A stretch of DNA of 64,000 bases from an uncultured Nioella sp. (GCA_947498125.1 CANMJH010000002.1:749001-813000); one strand, 5' to 3'; positions 1 to 9,088 are shown, counted from the stretch's first letter. The notes: generated by a model from the sequence alone, not told the origin. Program-made: numbers and translations.

Positions 1-1
1 G

Positions 2-811
2 CGTAACTATCCGACCGAGATCGGTGTTGTGGCGGATGCGAAAGCCGCGCTTCGCGTGCTGACCCGTGTGGCGAAAGAGATGTATCCAGATGGGTTTGAC
101 CGCACTGAAAAGAAAGCCGAGATCGCGGCGTTTCGTACGTCGTTTAAGGCGTCCAACGTCGAGATGCAGACTTCAACCGCCTTCCCGATGATGCCGGAAC
201 GCATCTTGGCGGACACCCGCGCAGCACTGCCCGATGATGCCATCATCACAACGGATGTGGGGTGGAACAAAAACGGCGTCGGTCAGCAATTTGATATCCT
301 GACGCCGGGCTCGATCCTGACGCCGGGCGGCTTTGCAACGATGGGTTTCGGCCCGCCTGCGGCCATTGGCGCGAAACTAGCGGCGCCGGATCGCGTGGTG
401 CTATCGCTTGTGGGTGACGGCGGCTTTGGTCAAAATCCATCAATGCTGGCAACAGCCGTTGAGCTTAATCTCGGGATTATCTGGCTTGTCATGAACAACA
501 ACGCCTTCGGTACTATCGCGGGCCTACAAAAGGCGCATTACGGGCTGACCTATGGCACAACTTTTCCGGGCAGCGCCCAAGCGCCGACCAACGGGCCGGG
601 CTACGCCGAGATCGCGCGCGCATATGGCGCCGAGGGTTTGCGCATCTCGTCTGCGGATGAGCTGTTGCCTGCATTGCAGGCGGCCATTGCCAGCGGCAAA
701 CCAACCGTGTTGGATGTTCCTATGATCAACAACCCAACGCCAACGACAGGGCATTGGAATATCCTCGACATCTATTCACCCGACAAAGACGTCAGCCACG
801 TATCGACCTAA
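2..811 (+). CDS. ThDP-dependent enzyme of the acetolactate synthase type, 3' part
   Basis: The reading frame is already open at the window edge, so only the C-terminal ~269 residues are visible; the true start lies upstream. The visible part covers the end of the central domain and the whole pyrophosphate-binding domain. The ThDP/Mg motif is clear: GDGG near 413-424 and the paired asparagines NNN near 493-501, with a Gly-rich stretch before it. Family members are acetolactate synthase, glyoxylate carboligase, sulfoacetaldehyde acetyltransferase and related decarboxylases; the residues seen do not separate these. An HpcH/HpaI aldolase gene follows 12 bp downstream, so the pair probably belongs to one catabolic operon for small 2-oxo acids. 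Substrate not assigned. Confidence 0.85.
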   Translation, partial: RNYPTEIGVVADAKAALRVLTRVAKEMYPDGFDRTEKKAEIAAFRTSFKASNVEMQTSTAFPMMPERILADTRAALPDDAIITTDVGWNKNGVGQQFDILTPGSILTPGGFATMGFGPPAAIGAKLAAPDRVVLSLVGDGGFGQNPSMLATAVELNLGIIWLVMNNNAFGTIAGLQKAHYGLTYGTTFPGSAQAPTNGPGYAEIARAYGAEGLRISSADELLPALQAAIASGKPTVLDVPMINNPTPTTGHWNILDIYSPDKDVSHVST

Positions 812-823
812 AGAAAGCCGCAG

Positions 824-1588
824 ATGGACAATCCCAAAAACAAATTCAAAGCCGCCATGGCGGCCGGCCAGCGGCAAATTGGCGTGTGGAATACAATCGG
901 CGGAAACACGGTGCCGGAAATGTTGGGCGGTGCCGGGTATGATTGGGTTTTGATAGATTGCGAACACTCGGCAATTGAAACAGTCGAGGTATTGCCCGCG
1001 TTGCAAGCAATCGGCCAATACCCCGACACTTCGGCCGCTGTGCGGCTAGCGGCAAACGATCCGACCTTATTCAAACGAGTGCTCGACATGGGCGCGCAAA
1101 CCTTAATGGTTCCTTATGTGCAAACCTCGGAAGAGGCCGCAGCGGCGGTTCACGCAACGCGCTATGGCCCAAGCGGGATGCGTGGAATGGCGGGCATGAC
1201 CCGCGCCGCGCGCTATGGAAAAATTGACGATTATTACAATAGAGCCGAGGACGAACTGTGTCTCATCTTGCAAGTGGAAACCCTCGAAGGGTTAAGCAAT
1301 CTGGACGCAATTGCAAAAATCGAAGGTGTCGATGCTGTGTTCATAGGACCCACCGACCTTAGCGCAAGTATGGGGCTGCGGGGACAGGTGACTCATCCGG
1401 ATGTGGACAAAGCGGTCAGTGATGCCATTACACGGTTGGTCGAAATCGGTGTTCCTGTCGGTGTCATGGCGCTCGATCCGGATGTTGCTGACCGCTATCT
1501 GACTTTAGGGGCATCATTCGTTGCGGTCGCGGTGGATCTGGTGCTGCTAGAGCAAGCCGTTTCCGCTATCCGTGTCAGGTTCGCCTAA
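824..1588 (+). CDS. HpcH/HpaI family aldolase (4-hydroxy-2-oxoheptanedioate aldolase-like)
   Basis: 254 residues, the usual size of class II pyruvate aldolases of the HpcH/HpaI family. The N-terminal part has WNTIGG and the catalytic-site segment IDCEHS (His base). The middle has GPSGMRGM, and the metal-binding Glu and Asp lie in QVETLEGL and GPTDLSASMG. These enzymes cleave or form 4-hydroxy-2-oxo acids to pyruvate and an aldehyde in the cytoplasm. The gene starts 12 bp after the ThDP-enzyme stop, with an AAGAAAG stretch ahead of the ATG, so co-transcription is likely. The exact aldehyde partner cannot be read from sequence. Confidence 0.88.
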   Translation: MDNPKNKFKAAMAAGQRQIGVWNTIGGNTVPEMLGGAGYDWVLIDCEHSAIETVEVLPALQAIGQYPDTSAAVRLAANDPTLFKRVLDMGAQTLMVPYVQTSEEAAAAVHATRYGPSGMRGMAGMTRAARYGKIDDYYNRAEDELCLILQVETLEGLSNLDAIAKIEGVDAVFIGPTDLSASMGLRGQVTHPDVDKAVSDAITRLVEIGVPVGVMALDPDVADRYLTLGASFVAVAVDLVLLEQAVSAIRVRFA

Positions 1589-2083
1589 CGGTGTTGACGA
1601 GCTTTGGCGCTTAGCCTCTTTTCTGCCGATATTCTCTAGATTTTTAGGGCTTGGGCACGTTGTAGAGCGGTCGCATTCATACCTTCGAGGTTACCCGGTA
1701 TTTCATCTCTTGATGCAAACTGTGGGCGAGATAGGCGTCGATCTAATCTGCGACAGGGTCGCCTGACGGTATGGTCCGGCAGAGAAAACAGAAAGCTGGG
1801 TAGCTAGCTGACATGTTCATCACAGCCGATGAGCGGACTGATGGCGTTACGGCTGGAATCAGTTCTCGCTTGCCTGATCGGAACGGCGCACCCGGATCCC
1901 AACACTCGGAAAACCGAATTTCCACAAACTCGTACCGCCGGGATCGCAAACAGGGACTGCTGCCCGCAATTGGCCCCGGTTATGTTCAGAATCGCGTCGC
2001 TTTTAGATCCCGTCTTTTCCACAGGCCCGAAGCCACGCTAAATCGCACGGAACCTGCTCAGCGTTTGAATTTAGGGAAAAGTT
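1589..2083. other. Intergenic region, no gene recognised
   Basis: About 495 bases between the aldolase and tRNA-Gln. Short open frames exist on both strands, but none shows a ribosome binding site, a known motif or a protein-like pattern. It must contain the end of the aldolase transcript and, for the minus strand, the sequence downstream of tRNA-Gln. Confidence 0.4.
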
Positions 2084-2158
2084 TGGCTGGGGTGGTAGGA
2101 CTCGAACCTACAGTACACGATACCAAAAACCGATGCCTTACCATTTGGCTACACCCCA
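2084..2158 (-). tRNA. tRNA-Gln (anticodon UUG)
   Basis: The reverse complement gives a full cloverleaf. The seven-base acceptor stem is TGGGGTG paired with CACCCCA, followed by discriminator G and an encoded CCA tail. The D arm is present, and the anticodon arm carries the loop around TTTTGGT with anticodon TTG. The T arm contains the GGTTCGAGTCC consensus. The UGGGG acceptor and UUG anticodon are typical of glutamine tRNA in alphaproteobacteria. Confidence 0.95.
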
Positions 2159-2232
2159 ACCGTGCCGCGCTAGATACTCGTAGCCTTGCGTTTGATCAAG
2201 ACCAAAACAGCAAAAAATCTTCAATTCAGCCG

Positions 2233-3543
2233 TCATTCCTGAGGGGCTTGCTTCGTCAAAAGATCATCATCCGAGGTTTCGGCGCGTTCGGCGTCAACAA
2301 TACGCTCTAGCTCCTCCATTTCGGTGGCATCCACGGCCCTTATGACGGCTGGCGCCGACTCGCTTGGTGCTCGTGTGCTTTGATCTTGTGGGGATTCGCC
2401 AGCCATATCCGTGATCAGCCGATAGGTAGGTTCGGGCAGGGCTATGCCAGCCTCTTCAAGCCGGGCCTTCGCCAGTCGGATCGCCTCACCCCTTGCGGTA
2501 AAGAGGCCGGTTTCATGCTGATTTACCCAACCAGCAGCCGTGATTGTGATGTTGCTATCGCCAATATCCCCGACCCATGACGACGGCGGAGGGGTTGTCA
2601 GAATATAGGGAAGCTCGGCAAGCGACTTAACCAAAATATCCTGCGCTTCTGCCAAATCGGCATTGGGATCAATCCCGACCATAAAGGTAAAGCGCCGTTC
2701 CTGATTGCGGGTGAAATTAACGATCCGGGCTTTGAAGACAACGGAATTTGGAATGCGGATGTGATTGCCATCAGGCGACAACAGGATCGTTGCACGACTG
2801 GTCAAGCGGATCACGTGGCCGGTGTCGCCTTCGATTTCGACAAGGTCCTTGGGGCGAAAGGGCTGGCGCATGCTGAGCATGATCGACGCGATGAAGTTTT
2901 CGACCGTGTCCCGAACCGCAAAACCAATTGCAAGGCCAACGATGCCTGCCGCGCCAAGGATGGTTGAAAGCAGCGCCGTCAAGTTCAGAAGGTCAAGCGC
3001 AAGAACAATCCCTAGAATCACAAAGGACAGCCGCAGGATTTGCCGATAGATATCAGCAATGAACGCGTTTGGTGCCAGCCGATCCCATGGTCTTTCCAAA
3101 CGCGCCAAGCGAAACCCAATCCATATGATGAAAAGGCCAGCTGAAATTGCGATCAAGAAAAGCGGCAGAAAAGACAGCGCTTGCATCGCACGGGCTTGCA
3201 GGCGTTCGATGGCAGGGGAAAGGCGCTCGACCACATCAGTGGTTTCCGAGACCGCATTCTCAATGGCAACCACGCCTTCGACCCGTGCAACCAGTTCGTT
3301 CAACTCATCTGCATGGGCGGCGTCCAAAGTTGTGCCGCGCAGCGTGACGATCCCATCCGAGACGTAGACGGCGACGCCGTTATACCCGTCAAGCTGGCCA
3401 AGAATCTCACGGATACGCACGGCAATGGCCGCATCCAACTGCGCTGAATTTTCGACCGAGATTGTGGTGTCGGGTTGGGTGGTGTCTTGCGCGGCAAGCG
3501 ACATTGGCGCGCAGAGGAAAATCAAAAGGAGCAATAAACGCAT
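2233..3543 (-). CDS. BON-domain mechanosensitive ion channel (MscS family)
   Basis: 436 residues. A Sec signal peptide (residues ~1-18, ending in SLAAQ) is followed by a BON domain (~25-105), a periplasmic lipid-binding fold. Three hydrophobic segments follow between ~120 and 240, including a Gly/Ala-rich pore-lining helix (GAAGIVGLAIGFAV) typical of MscS TM3. The beta domain has FxxKDLVEI-like and DGNHIRIPNS segments (~250-290), followed by the cytoplasmic alpha/beta domain. It should act as an osmotic release valve in the inner membrane. The C-terminal ~60 residues are acidic and low-complexity. The gene stands alone; a strong hairpin lies upstream (3606-3627). Confidence 0.9.
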   Translation of the reverse strand: MRLLLLLIFLCAPMSLAAQDTTQPDTTISVENSAQLDAAIAVRIREILGQLDGYNGVAVYVSDGIVTLRGTTLDAAHADELNELVARVEGVVAIENAVSETTDVVERLSPAIERLQARAMQALSFLPLFLIAISAGLFIIWIGFRLARLERPWDRLAPNAFIADIYRQILRLSFVILGIVLALDLLNLTALLSTILGAAGIVGLAIGFAVRDTVENFIASIMLSMRQPFRPKDLVEIEGDTGHVIRLTSRATILLSPDGNHIRIPNSVVFKARIVNFTRNQERRFTFMVGIDPNADLAEAQDILVKSLAELPYILTTPPPSSWVGDIGDSNITITAAGWVNQHETGLFTARGEAIRLAKARLEEAGIALPEPTYRLITDMAGESPQDQSTRAPSESAPAVIRAVDATEMEELERIVDAERAETSDDDLLTKQAPQE

Positions 3544-3597
3544 TAGAAAGCCTTGGAAAAAATCTATCCCATAACCTTACAAATTTTTTGTCGGTCG

Positions 3598-3627
3598 TAA
3601 AAGAAGCGGCAGCCCAATGGCTGCCGC
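3598..3627 (-). terminator. Rho-independent terminator after the kpsT-kpsE pair
   Basis: Nine-base perfect stem, GCGGCAGCC (3606-3614) with GGCTGCCGC (3619-3627), and a 4-base loop. Read on the minus strand, it is followed by TTCTTTTAC. It sits ~110 bp downstream of the kpsE-like stop codon and just upstream of the mscS-type gene. Confidence 0.75.
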
Positions 3628-3734
3628 GCACTTCAAATCGTGGGTTAACGTGAAAAACAATCGCGCGTCTTTGCCACTTTAGATCAGTCGGCGGGACCGG
3701 TTTTTTGGCCTGTCGACGCTTGGAATTAGTGGCA

Positions 3735-5387
3735 TTACGCCGACACCTGTTCGCGGAGGATCGAGGCTGTCATCGACAGCATCAGGTAGATGCCCGAGAA
3801 GATTAAGAAGGCGAGCAGCGTGTTTTCCAACTTGCGTGGATGGCTGCTTTCATCTGGCGCGACGGGGTTTACAGACACCGTCAGATAGAGCGACTGACGG
3901 TTCGCTTCGATCCGGGCGCTTTCCAGTTGTTGCAACGCCTGCGTCAGCATCAATTGACGGGTCTGCACATCGGCTTGCGCCAAAAGCAGCTCAGACGAGA
4001 CGCGGGCCAGTGAAACTTCGGACGAAGTGCCTGTCGTGAGGCGCCCTCTCAAAGTTTCGATCAGCGTATCAAATCGGGCAATGCTACGCTCTGCGGCTTC
4101 CACGCGGGCCTGGTTTGGCCGCGCGTTAGAAAGAAGTTCGTCCAGACGCAGCTGTGCCGTTTGCCGCTCAATCTCATAGGCGGCGATCTGTTCCAAAAGG
4201 ATGCCGGCTTCGCCTTCGATGCTGAACGTATCATATTGTTCCTGCAGCATGATCACGTTTTGCTGCGACGCAATCAAATTGCGTTCGGCATCTTCGTAAC
4301 TGGATTCTGCACCGGACATTTGGTCTTGCCGGACGCGTTGGCTCATCTGATCCACACGGTTTTCAGCGTACCGGATCAAAGCGGTCGAGAACGCCTCGGA
4401 AACTGCGGGGTCCGCGGCCAGAACTTCCATCCGGATCAAGCCTTCTGTTGGGTCGTACCCAAGCGTCAGATTGCGTGTGTAAAGGTCAAAGAGTTCCTCA
4501 TTGCTGGCGTCAGGGTCCAGACGGTTCAGTGGATCAATTTCGGGTTCGGAAAAATGTTCGCGAAGGCCCAGTTCAGAGTCCAAAAGCAGCATCGCCTCGC
4601 GGCTTTCAAGGAAACTTTGTACTGAAATGCTTTCCTGCACCGAACCAAAGCTGGTGCCACCAAAAAGACTGCCCAGTCCCGGCGCACTGCTGCCTGACTC
4701 GACCTTTTGGATTTGGAATTCGGAGTTGGTCGCATAAAGCGGCGTCGCCACTTTGTAGTAATAATATCCCACAATCATGGTCGGCAGCATGATGAAGACC
4801 ATTAGCCGTGCGGCCAGTAGCAACAGACGTTTGCGGCGACGGGCCGCAATATCGCGCTGCATGCGCAGAATTTCTTGTGCACGAGATCCGTCGTCCAGCG
4901 GGGCTGTCGGTGCGGGCTGCGCGGGGGCAGGCGTCGCAATTGCTGGCGTCGCAGGTTGGCGTACAGTCGCCGGTAGGCGTTGCGCCGCTTTTTCGCTATC
5001 GCTGACGACCAGTTCCAGCATGTTGGAGCGTTCAAAAGGATCAATTCCTTGACGGCGCAAAAGGCGCACAGCGTCAAAGTCCGACGCAGGCTGAAGCCCG
5101 TGTTTTTGTGCTGTACGGCGCGCCATACGAAGCTGGCGGCCGGTCAGTCCCTCAGACCGAATTGCGGCCAGTTCCTCTTCGACCGTGGCACCGGGTTGCG
5201 GCGCAGGGTTTGTCGGTTGCGCGGCTTGCCCACCTGGCGGTGTCGATGTCGGAAAGGACATGCCTTCAAACCCATCTTCATCGGGCGTTTCCAAATCATT
5301 TTGTGCGGCCCGCCGGGTTTCACCGGTGGGGGCTGTCGTGCCAGTACGACGGATGCGGAATTTCTTACCCTTGGGTTTCATAGTCAT
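3735..5387 (-). CDS. Capsule polysaccharide export inner-membrane protein, KpsE/CtrB/BexC type
   Basis: About 550 residues. A long Pro/Ala-rich cytoplasmic N-terminal region (~1-185) precedes the first membrane helix (~189-210), which ends in a Tyr-rich turn. A large periplasmic domain with predicted coiled coil (~340-480) follows, then a second membrane helix close to the C-terminus. That is the layout of the polysaccharide co-polymerase/membrane-fusion partner of ABC capsule exporters. The start chosen (cat at 5385-5387, MTMKPKG) overlaps the end of the ABC ATPase gene by 23 bp; an in-frame start at 5435 would overlap it much further. The family is usually ~380 residues; the extra length is the N-terminal extension. 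No outer-membrane KpsD partner is nearby. Confidence 0.85.
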   Translation of the reverse strand: MTMKPKGKKFRIRRTGTTAPTGETRRAAQNDLETPDEDGFEGMSFPTSTPPGGQAAQPTNPAPQPGATVEEELAAIRSEGLTGRQLRMARRTAQKHGLQPASDFDAVRLLRRQGIDPFERSNMLELVVSDSEKAAQRLPATVRQPATPAIATPAPAQPAPTAPLDDGSRAQEILRMQRDIAARRRKRLLLLAARLMVFIMLPTMIVGYYYYKVATPLYATNSEFQIQKVESGSSAPGLGSLFGGTSFGSVQESISVQSFLESREAMLLLDSELGLREHFSEPEIDPLNRLDPDASNEELFDLYTRNLTLGYDPTEGLIRMEVLAADPAVSEAFSTALIRYAENRVDQMSQRVRQDQMSGAESSYEDAERNLIASQQNVIMLQEQYDTFSIEGEAGILLEQIAAYEIERQTAQLRLDELLSNARPNQARVEAAERSIARFDTLIETLRGRLTTGTSSEVSLARVSSELLLAQADVQTRQLMLTQALQQLESARIEANRQSLYLTVSVNPVAPDESSHPRKLENTLLAFLIFSGIYLMLSMTASILREQVSA

Positions 5388-6024
5388 ACAGTCTCTTTGC
5401 TTCAGCAAGCGTATCGAATTGGTAGAAGCTCCCATCGCGAAGAACAGCCGCCCGATGTGCGAAGCGTTCCAGCGTTTTTGCTTGATGCGAAACGATCACA
5501 ACCGTCGCGGTTTTTAGCCTGTCTAGCAGAATTGATCCTGCCTTTCGGTTAAATTCTGCATCTGTCGTGCGCGGCATCCCCTCATCGATAAGGTAAATAT
5601 CAAATTCCAGCGCCAACATCAGCGAAAACTGGAACCTCGCCCGCATGCCAGCCGAATAGGTGCCAAGTGGACGGTCGAAATATTCTTCAAGATCGCAGAG
5701 CCAGCGGCAGAAAGCTTCGACGTAGTCAGGGTCGAGGCTATAGAGCTGCGCAACATAGCGGGCGTTCTCATTTGCAGAAAGCTTGGGCAACACGCCCCCC
5801 ATGAAACCAAGGGGAAACGAGATGCGACAGGCCCGGATAATCTCACCCTCATCGGGTTTTTCCAGACCGGCCATCATGTTAATCAACGTCGTCTTCCCGG
5901 TGCCGTTGGGCGCCAGAATGCCAAGCGATTGGCCGAGTTCCACTCGGAACGAGGCGCGGTCAAGGATCACCTTGCGCTGCGTGCCTGTCCAGAAGGACTT
6001 GGAAACGTTAATAAATTCGAGCAT
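5365..6024 (-). CDS. kpsT: Capsule polysaccharide ABC transporter ATP-binding protein (KpsT type)
   Basis: 219 residues, the standard KpsT/CtrD size. Walker A is GTGKTT at ~residue 40, the ABC signature region is TYSAGMRARF (~125-140), and Walker B is YLIDEGMP. The switch His lies in IVSHQ. These proteins energise export of group 2-type capsular polysaccharide across the inner membrane with a KpsM permease. The gene overlaps the downstream KpsE-like gene, so the pair is translationally coupled. The permease gene is not adjacent: the upstream neighbour is nhaA, and kpsM must be elsewhere or lost. Confidence 0.88.
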   Translation of the reverse strand: MLEFINVSKSFWTGTQRKVILDRASFRVELGQSLGILAPNGTGKTTLINMMAGLEKPDEGEIIRACRISFPLGFMGGVLPKLSANENARYVAQLYSLDPDYVEAFCRWLCDLEEYFDRPLGTYSAGMRARFQFSLMLALEFDIYLIDEGMPRTTDAEFNRKAGSILLDRLKTATVVIVSHQAKTLERFAHRAAVLRDGSFYQFDTLAEAKRLYDYETQG

Positions 6025-6181
6025 CTAGGCCCTATACTGCTACTGCCATCATCTGGCCCTGTCTTGTTTTTTGCAGGGCTTCTAGTTTCAGGCATAACCA
6101 CCGAATTAGGCACCATTATGTCCACTTCGGTAACGAAATCAAAGCTTGAGCGTATGAATTGCGACAGTTCTGCGACAAAAC

Positions 6182-6217
6182 CAAAGAAAACAGCCCCAAT
6201 ATCCGATGATCCGGGGC
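6182..6217 (-). terminator. Probable terminator of nhaA
   Basis: On the minus strand, GCCCC (6213-6217) pairs with GGGGC (6193-6197) around an inner CCG/CGG pairing. A T-rich run TGTTTTCTTT follows. It lies ~45 bp downstream of the nhaA stop codon. Confidence 0.5.
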
Positions 6218-6260
6218 CGCTTTTGTTGTTTCTCCTCAAGCCGCTCCGGGCCGGACGTTT

Positions 6261-7643
6261 TTAAAGCTGCTGCTTTTCGACCTTGGTGACCTTGCCCGCA
6301 AGGAAAGCGACCACTGCAGCAAAGAAGCTAAACAGCGCACCCATCTTGGCGGCATCCTGAACCGGTCCTGCATCAAAAGCGACTGATGCTACAAAGAGAG
6401 AAACGGTAAAGCCGATTGCAGCGACGAAGCCAATGACCACAAGATCGATAATTCGCATCCCCTCGGGAATGCCCAACCCAAGCGGTTTGGCGGCTACCCA
6501 TCCAAAAAGCAGAATACCCGCCGGCTTGCCGATCAAAAGGCCAGCCAGAACCAGCCAAGTCGCGGAACCCATTGAACTGAATTCAACACCTGCGTTGAGC
6601 AGGCCAAAGAGGCCCAAAATGATCTCAACCGGGACTTTCAGCGCATGTTCCATCTCGTTGAGAAGGTCGTGCAAATGGCGTTCAGCATCAGCAAAGATGC
6701 CAAAAGCGCGGTCGGCATGTGGGATAACAGGCACAATCGGCAGCAGGCCAAGGGCAGGGTGCAGACCGCTTTCCTGAAAACCATACCAGCTGAGGCAGCC
6801 AGCAATCGCATAGGGCCAGAAGCTAAGCTTTTTCCGGATCCATGTTGACCGCTTGCGCAGTTGATCGCCTTTGTCCATCCGGCGCGGCAGCCAGTTAAAA
6901 AAGACATATGCGCCAACGGCTGCGCCAAGTGACAAAAGCAGCCATTCTGGGGCCAGCTCGCCCGAAGGGTAGAAGATCGCAAGGATCAACAGGCCAGCCG
7001 CGTCATCTGCAATTGCCAAAAGCAGCAAGAACCGCACTGCGGGGTGTCCCGCGCCAAAGACCATCCGGCCAACAAGATAAGAAAAAGCGATGTCGGTTGC
7101 AGTCGGTATCGCCCAGCCATTTGCGACGGCGCTATAGGTTTCCGACCCCATAACGGCAGCAAGGCCAAGATAAACTGCGATAGGTCCAAACATCCCGCCG
7201 GCGGTCGCAAAGAGTGGGGTCGCCGCCTTTTTGCCGCGCAAGCTGCCGTTCTTCAGAATGACTGCTTCCCAAACTTCTTTGGCCGCGATGGCAAAGAAAA
7301 GAGCCATCAGAACGTCATTCACAAGGTAGTGCAGGGTCAACGTGCGATGCGCTTCGCCAAGAACATATTCATGGCCATGCCCGTCGTCATGGATTTCAGC
7401 GCCTGCGTCGACCAGTGCGGCAAACATCGGATTCTCGGGGCCGATATGGGCCTGATGCATGTGGCCGATAATGAAATCGTCGATGATAACGAATTCAACG
7501 AAATTATGATAAAGATCAGCCCAGTAATGCGGAGCGCCCGACACTGGCGCAATCACATCCATATTTGCCCAGACGAGGGCAAGCAGGGCACCCCCAATTA
7601 GGAAGAGCGAATAGCTCGCAATAAAATTCCATACCCGGTACAT
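6261..7643 (-). CDS. nhaA: Na+/H+ antiporter NhaA
   Basis: 460 residues with about 12 membrane segments and NhaA-specific patterns. ATDIAFSYLVG contains the Asp equivalent to E. coli Asp133, and AIADDAAGL contains the paired aspartates equivalent to Asp163/164. The antiporter exchanges cytoplasmic Na+ for external H+, which suits a marine or salt-exposed host. A His/Glu-rich loop near residues 85-100 (GAEIHDDGHGHEY) is a lineage-specific extension absent from E. coli NhaA (388 residues). GGAGGG precedes the ATG. It lies 60 bp downstream of the permease gene and may be the third gene of the arsR-permease unit. Confidence 0.93.
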   Translation of the reverse strand: MYRVWNFIASYSLFLIGGALLALVWANMDVIAPVSGAPHYWADLYHNFVEFVIIDDFIIGHMHQAHIGPENPMFAALVDAGAEIHDDGHGHEYVLGEAHRTLTLHYLVNDVLMALFFAIAAKEVWEAVILKNGSLRGKKAATPLFATAGGMFGPIAVYLGLAAVMGSETYSAVANGWAIPTATDIAFSYLVGRMVFGAGHPAVRFLLLLAIADDAAGLLILAIFYPSGELAPEWLLLSLGAAVGAYVFFNWLPRRMDKGDQLRKRSTWIRKKLSFWPYAIAGCLSWYGFQESGLHPALGLLPIVPVIPHADRAFGIFADAERHLHDLLNEMEHALKVPVEIILGLFGLLNAGVEFSSMGSATWLVLAGLLIGKPAGILLFGWVAAKPLGLGIPEGMRIIDLVVIGFVAAIGFTVSLFVASVAFDAGPVQDAAKMGALFSFFAAVVAFLAGKVTKVEKQQL

Positions 7644-7703
7644 ATTTGCCCTCCATGTCGTTTTTCTGGGGGGATAGCGGATCGGAAAATTCGGGACAAT
7701 GGG

Positions 7704-8735
7704 TCAGCCAATCAAACCCCAAAAAAGGCCTGACAAAATTGCTCCGACAAAGGCAATGCCCACATAAAGGGCAAAAATTCTAGGTTTTACGAGCGCCCAA
7801 ACCGCAACCGCAGCGGGAATGCAAGTTATTCCACCCGCGATGACAAAGGACATTGCGGCGCCTTGGCTCATGCCTTGGTCCAACAGTCCCCCTATCAGGG
7901 GCACAGCTGCGTAGCCGTTCAAATAAGCTGGCGCCCCCAAGACAGCGCCAAGCAGGATCGGGCCCAATCCGGTGCCGCCCAACGCCGTGCCAATATATTC
8001 AGCAGGGACGTAGCGGATCAGAAGCGATTGCAGCAAATAAGCCAAGAGCAGCCATTTGCCGAGGAAGAAGAGGTTCGATAATGCGGCCTCGGCGAAAATC
8101 TTACGACGGGGGGCTTCGCGCCAAAAGGTCCAGTTGAGCGTTGGTTTGGCGCTGCCGCAGCATGATCCACAGCCCGAAGGTGTCTGGGGGCGCAAGGGGT
8201 CGGCCAGAAAGGTCGAGTTTTTGATTGCCATCAGGGTAAAGCCACCCATTAACCCGATCGCGACCGCAGCCACGGTTTTTGCGATCGCAAAGCTTAAACC
8301 CAGCTCGCCCGCAGTTATCAGAAACATCGGGGGATCCATCAGCGGAGAGGCCAACCAAAAGGCCATAACTGCCGATAATGGCGCACCAGCGGCAAGCAAG
8401 GCGGCGACAAAAGGGATGACCTCGCAAGAACAAAAGGGGGAAAGCCCACCGGCTAGCGCGCCTACAAGCACCATCCGCGTCTCGCGGCCGACAAAAGCAC
8501 CTTCCATCAGCTGCTCTGACCCCGTGGCACGCATGTAGCCTATGGCCAACACGGCAAAGAGGATGAACGGCGCGGTGTGCGCCAGACTGTTCAAGGCTTC
8601 GGTGATCGACGGTATGAATCCGGGCCGGTCCAGCACGAAGATCGCCAACGCAATCACGGCGCAGGCGATCAAGACGCGGTCGATCTTACGAAAATCAAAA
8701 AGCGGCTTTTGTGGGTTCTGCGAGAGATCAGCCAT
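7704..8735 (-). CDS. Predicted permease of the ArsP/UPF0718 (DUF318) family
   Basis: 343 residues, eight or more membrane segments. The signature of this family is present: SPFCSCEVIPF around residues 105-115 and the SPLMDPPMF segment ~25 residues later. A cysteine-rich loop GCGSCCG lies in the middle of the protein. Characterised relatives export organoarsenicals or are metal-linked permeases. The start codon overlaps the upstream arsR-type gene by 8 bp, so the permease is almost certainly controlled by that regulator. Cargo (arsenical, other metalloid or sulfur species) cannot be decided from sequence. Confidence 0.85.
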   Translation of the reverse strand: MADLSQNPQKPLFDFRKIDRVLIACAVIALAIFVLDRPGFIPSITEALNSLAHTAPFILFAVLAIGYMRATGSEQLMEGAFVGRETRMVLVGALAGGLSPFCSCEVIPFVAALLAAGAPLSAVMAFWLASPLMDPPMFLITAGELGLSFAIAKTVAAVAIGLMGGFTLMAIKNSTFLADPLRPQTPSGCGSCCGSAKPTLNWTFWREAPRRKIFAEAALSNLFFLGKWLLLAYLLQSLLIRYVPAEYIGTALGGTGLGPILLGAVLGAPAYLNGYAAVPLIGGLLDQGMSQGAAMSFVIAGGITCIPAAVAVWALVKPRIFALYVGIAFVGAILSGLFWGLIG

Positions 8736-9060
8736 GATCTAAACCTTCCTGATGCCCACCCTGATCGGCGCAGCATTCGGCAATAAGATAATCGGACAGT
8801 GCCCGGATCTGGTCGTAATCCACGACCGAGATTATCCGGCGCCCGTCTTTTTCCTGATGAAGCAGTCCGGCACTGACCATTTGTTTGAGATGATGGGTCA
8901 GGACCGATCCAGTGATGCCAACAGCCTCGCCCAGGTCGCCAATAGCCATCCCATTTGGTCCGGCACGTACAAGGCGGCGCAGGATGGTCAGGCGCTGCTC
9001 TGATCCAAGCGCGGCAAAGGCCGAGGCAGCGAAGGTCAGGACGGGGGTTTGCTGATTCAT
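8728..9060 (-). CDS. ArsR-family winged-helix repressor
   Basis: 110 residues from the ATG at 9060 (a second ATG at 9066 would add two). The winged helix-turn-helix covers ~15-90, with GSVLTHHLKQM as the recognition helix and EKDGRRIISVVD as the wing. A C-terminal cysteine pair (IAECCADQGGH) could serve as a metal(loid) or thiol-redox sensing site. The classical CVCD alpha-3 site is not visible. The gene overlaps the permease gene, and a perfect palindrome covers its translation start, so autorepression is likely. Confidence 0.85.
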   Translation of the reverse strand: MNQQTPVLTFAASAFAALGSEQRLTILRRLVRAGPNGMAIGDLGEAVGITGSVLTHHLKQMVSAGLLHQEKDGRRIISVVDYDQIRALSDYLIAECCADQGGHQEGLDHG

Positions 9061-9064
9061 TTCC

Positions 9065-9088
9065 ATATTTCTATAATTATAGAAATAT
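9065..9088. promoter_or_regulatory. 24-bp perfect palindrome, presumed ArsR operator
   Basis: ATATTTCTATAA (9065-9076) followed by its exact reverse complement (9077-9088). It is strongly AT-rich in a GC-rich neighbourhood, lies at the 5' end of the arsR-type gene and 24 bp before the divergent glycosylase-like gene. Size and symmetry fit an ArsR/SmtB dimer site. Confidence 0.75.

Noticed and set aside
1813-2310. 165-codon plus-strand frame
   Set aside because: It runs across the tRNA-Gln gene and into the end of the mscS-type gene and has no ribosome binding site.
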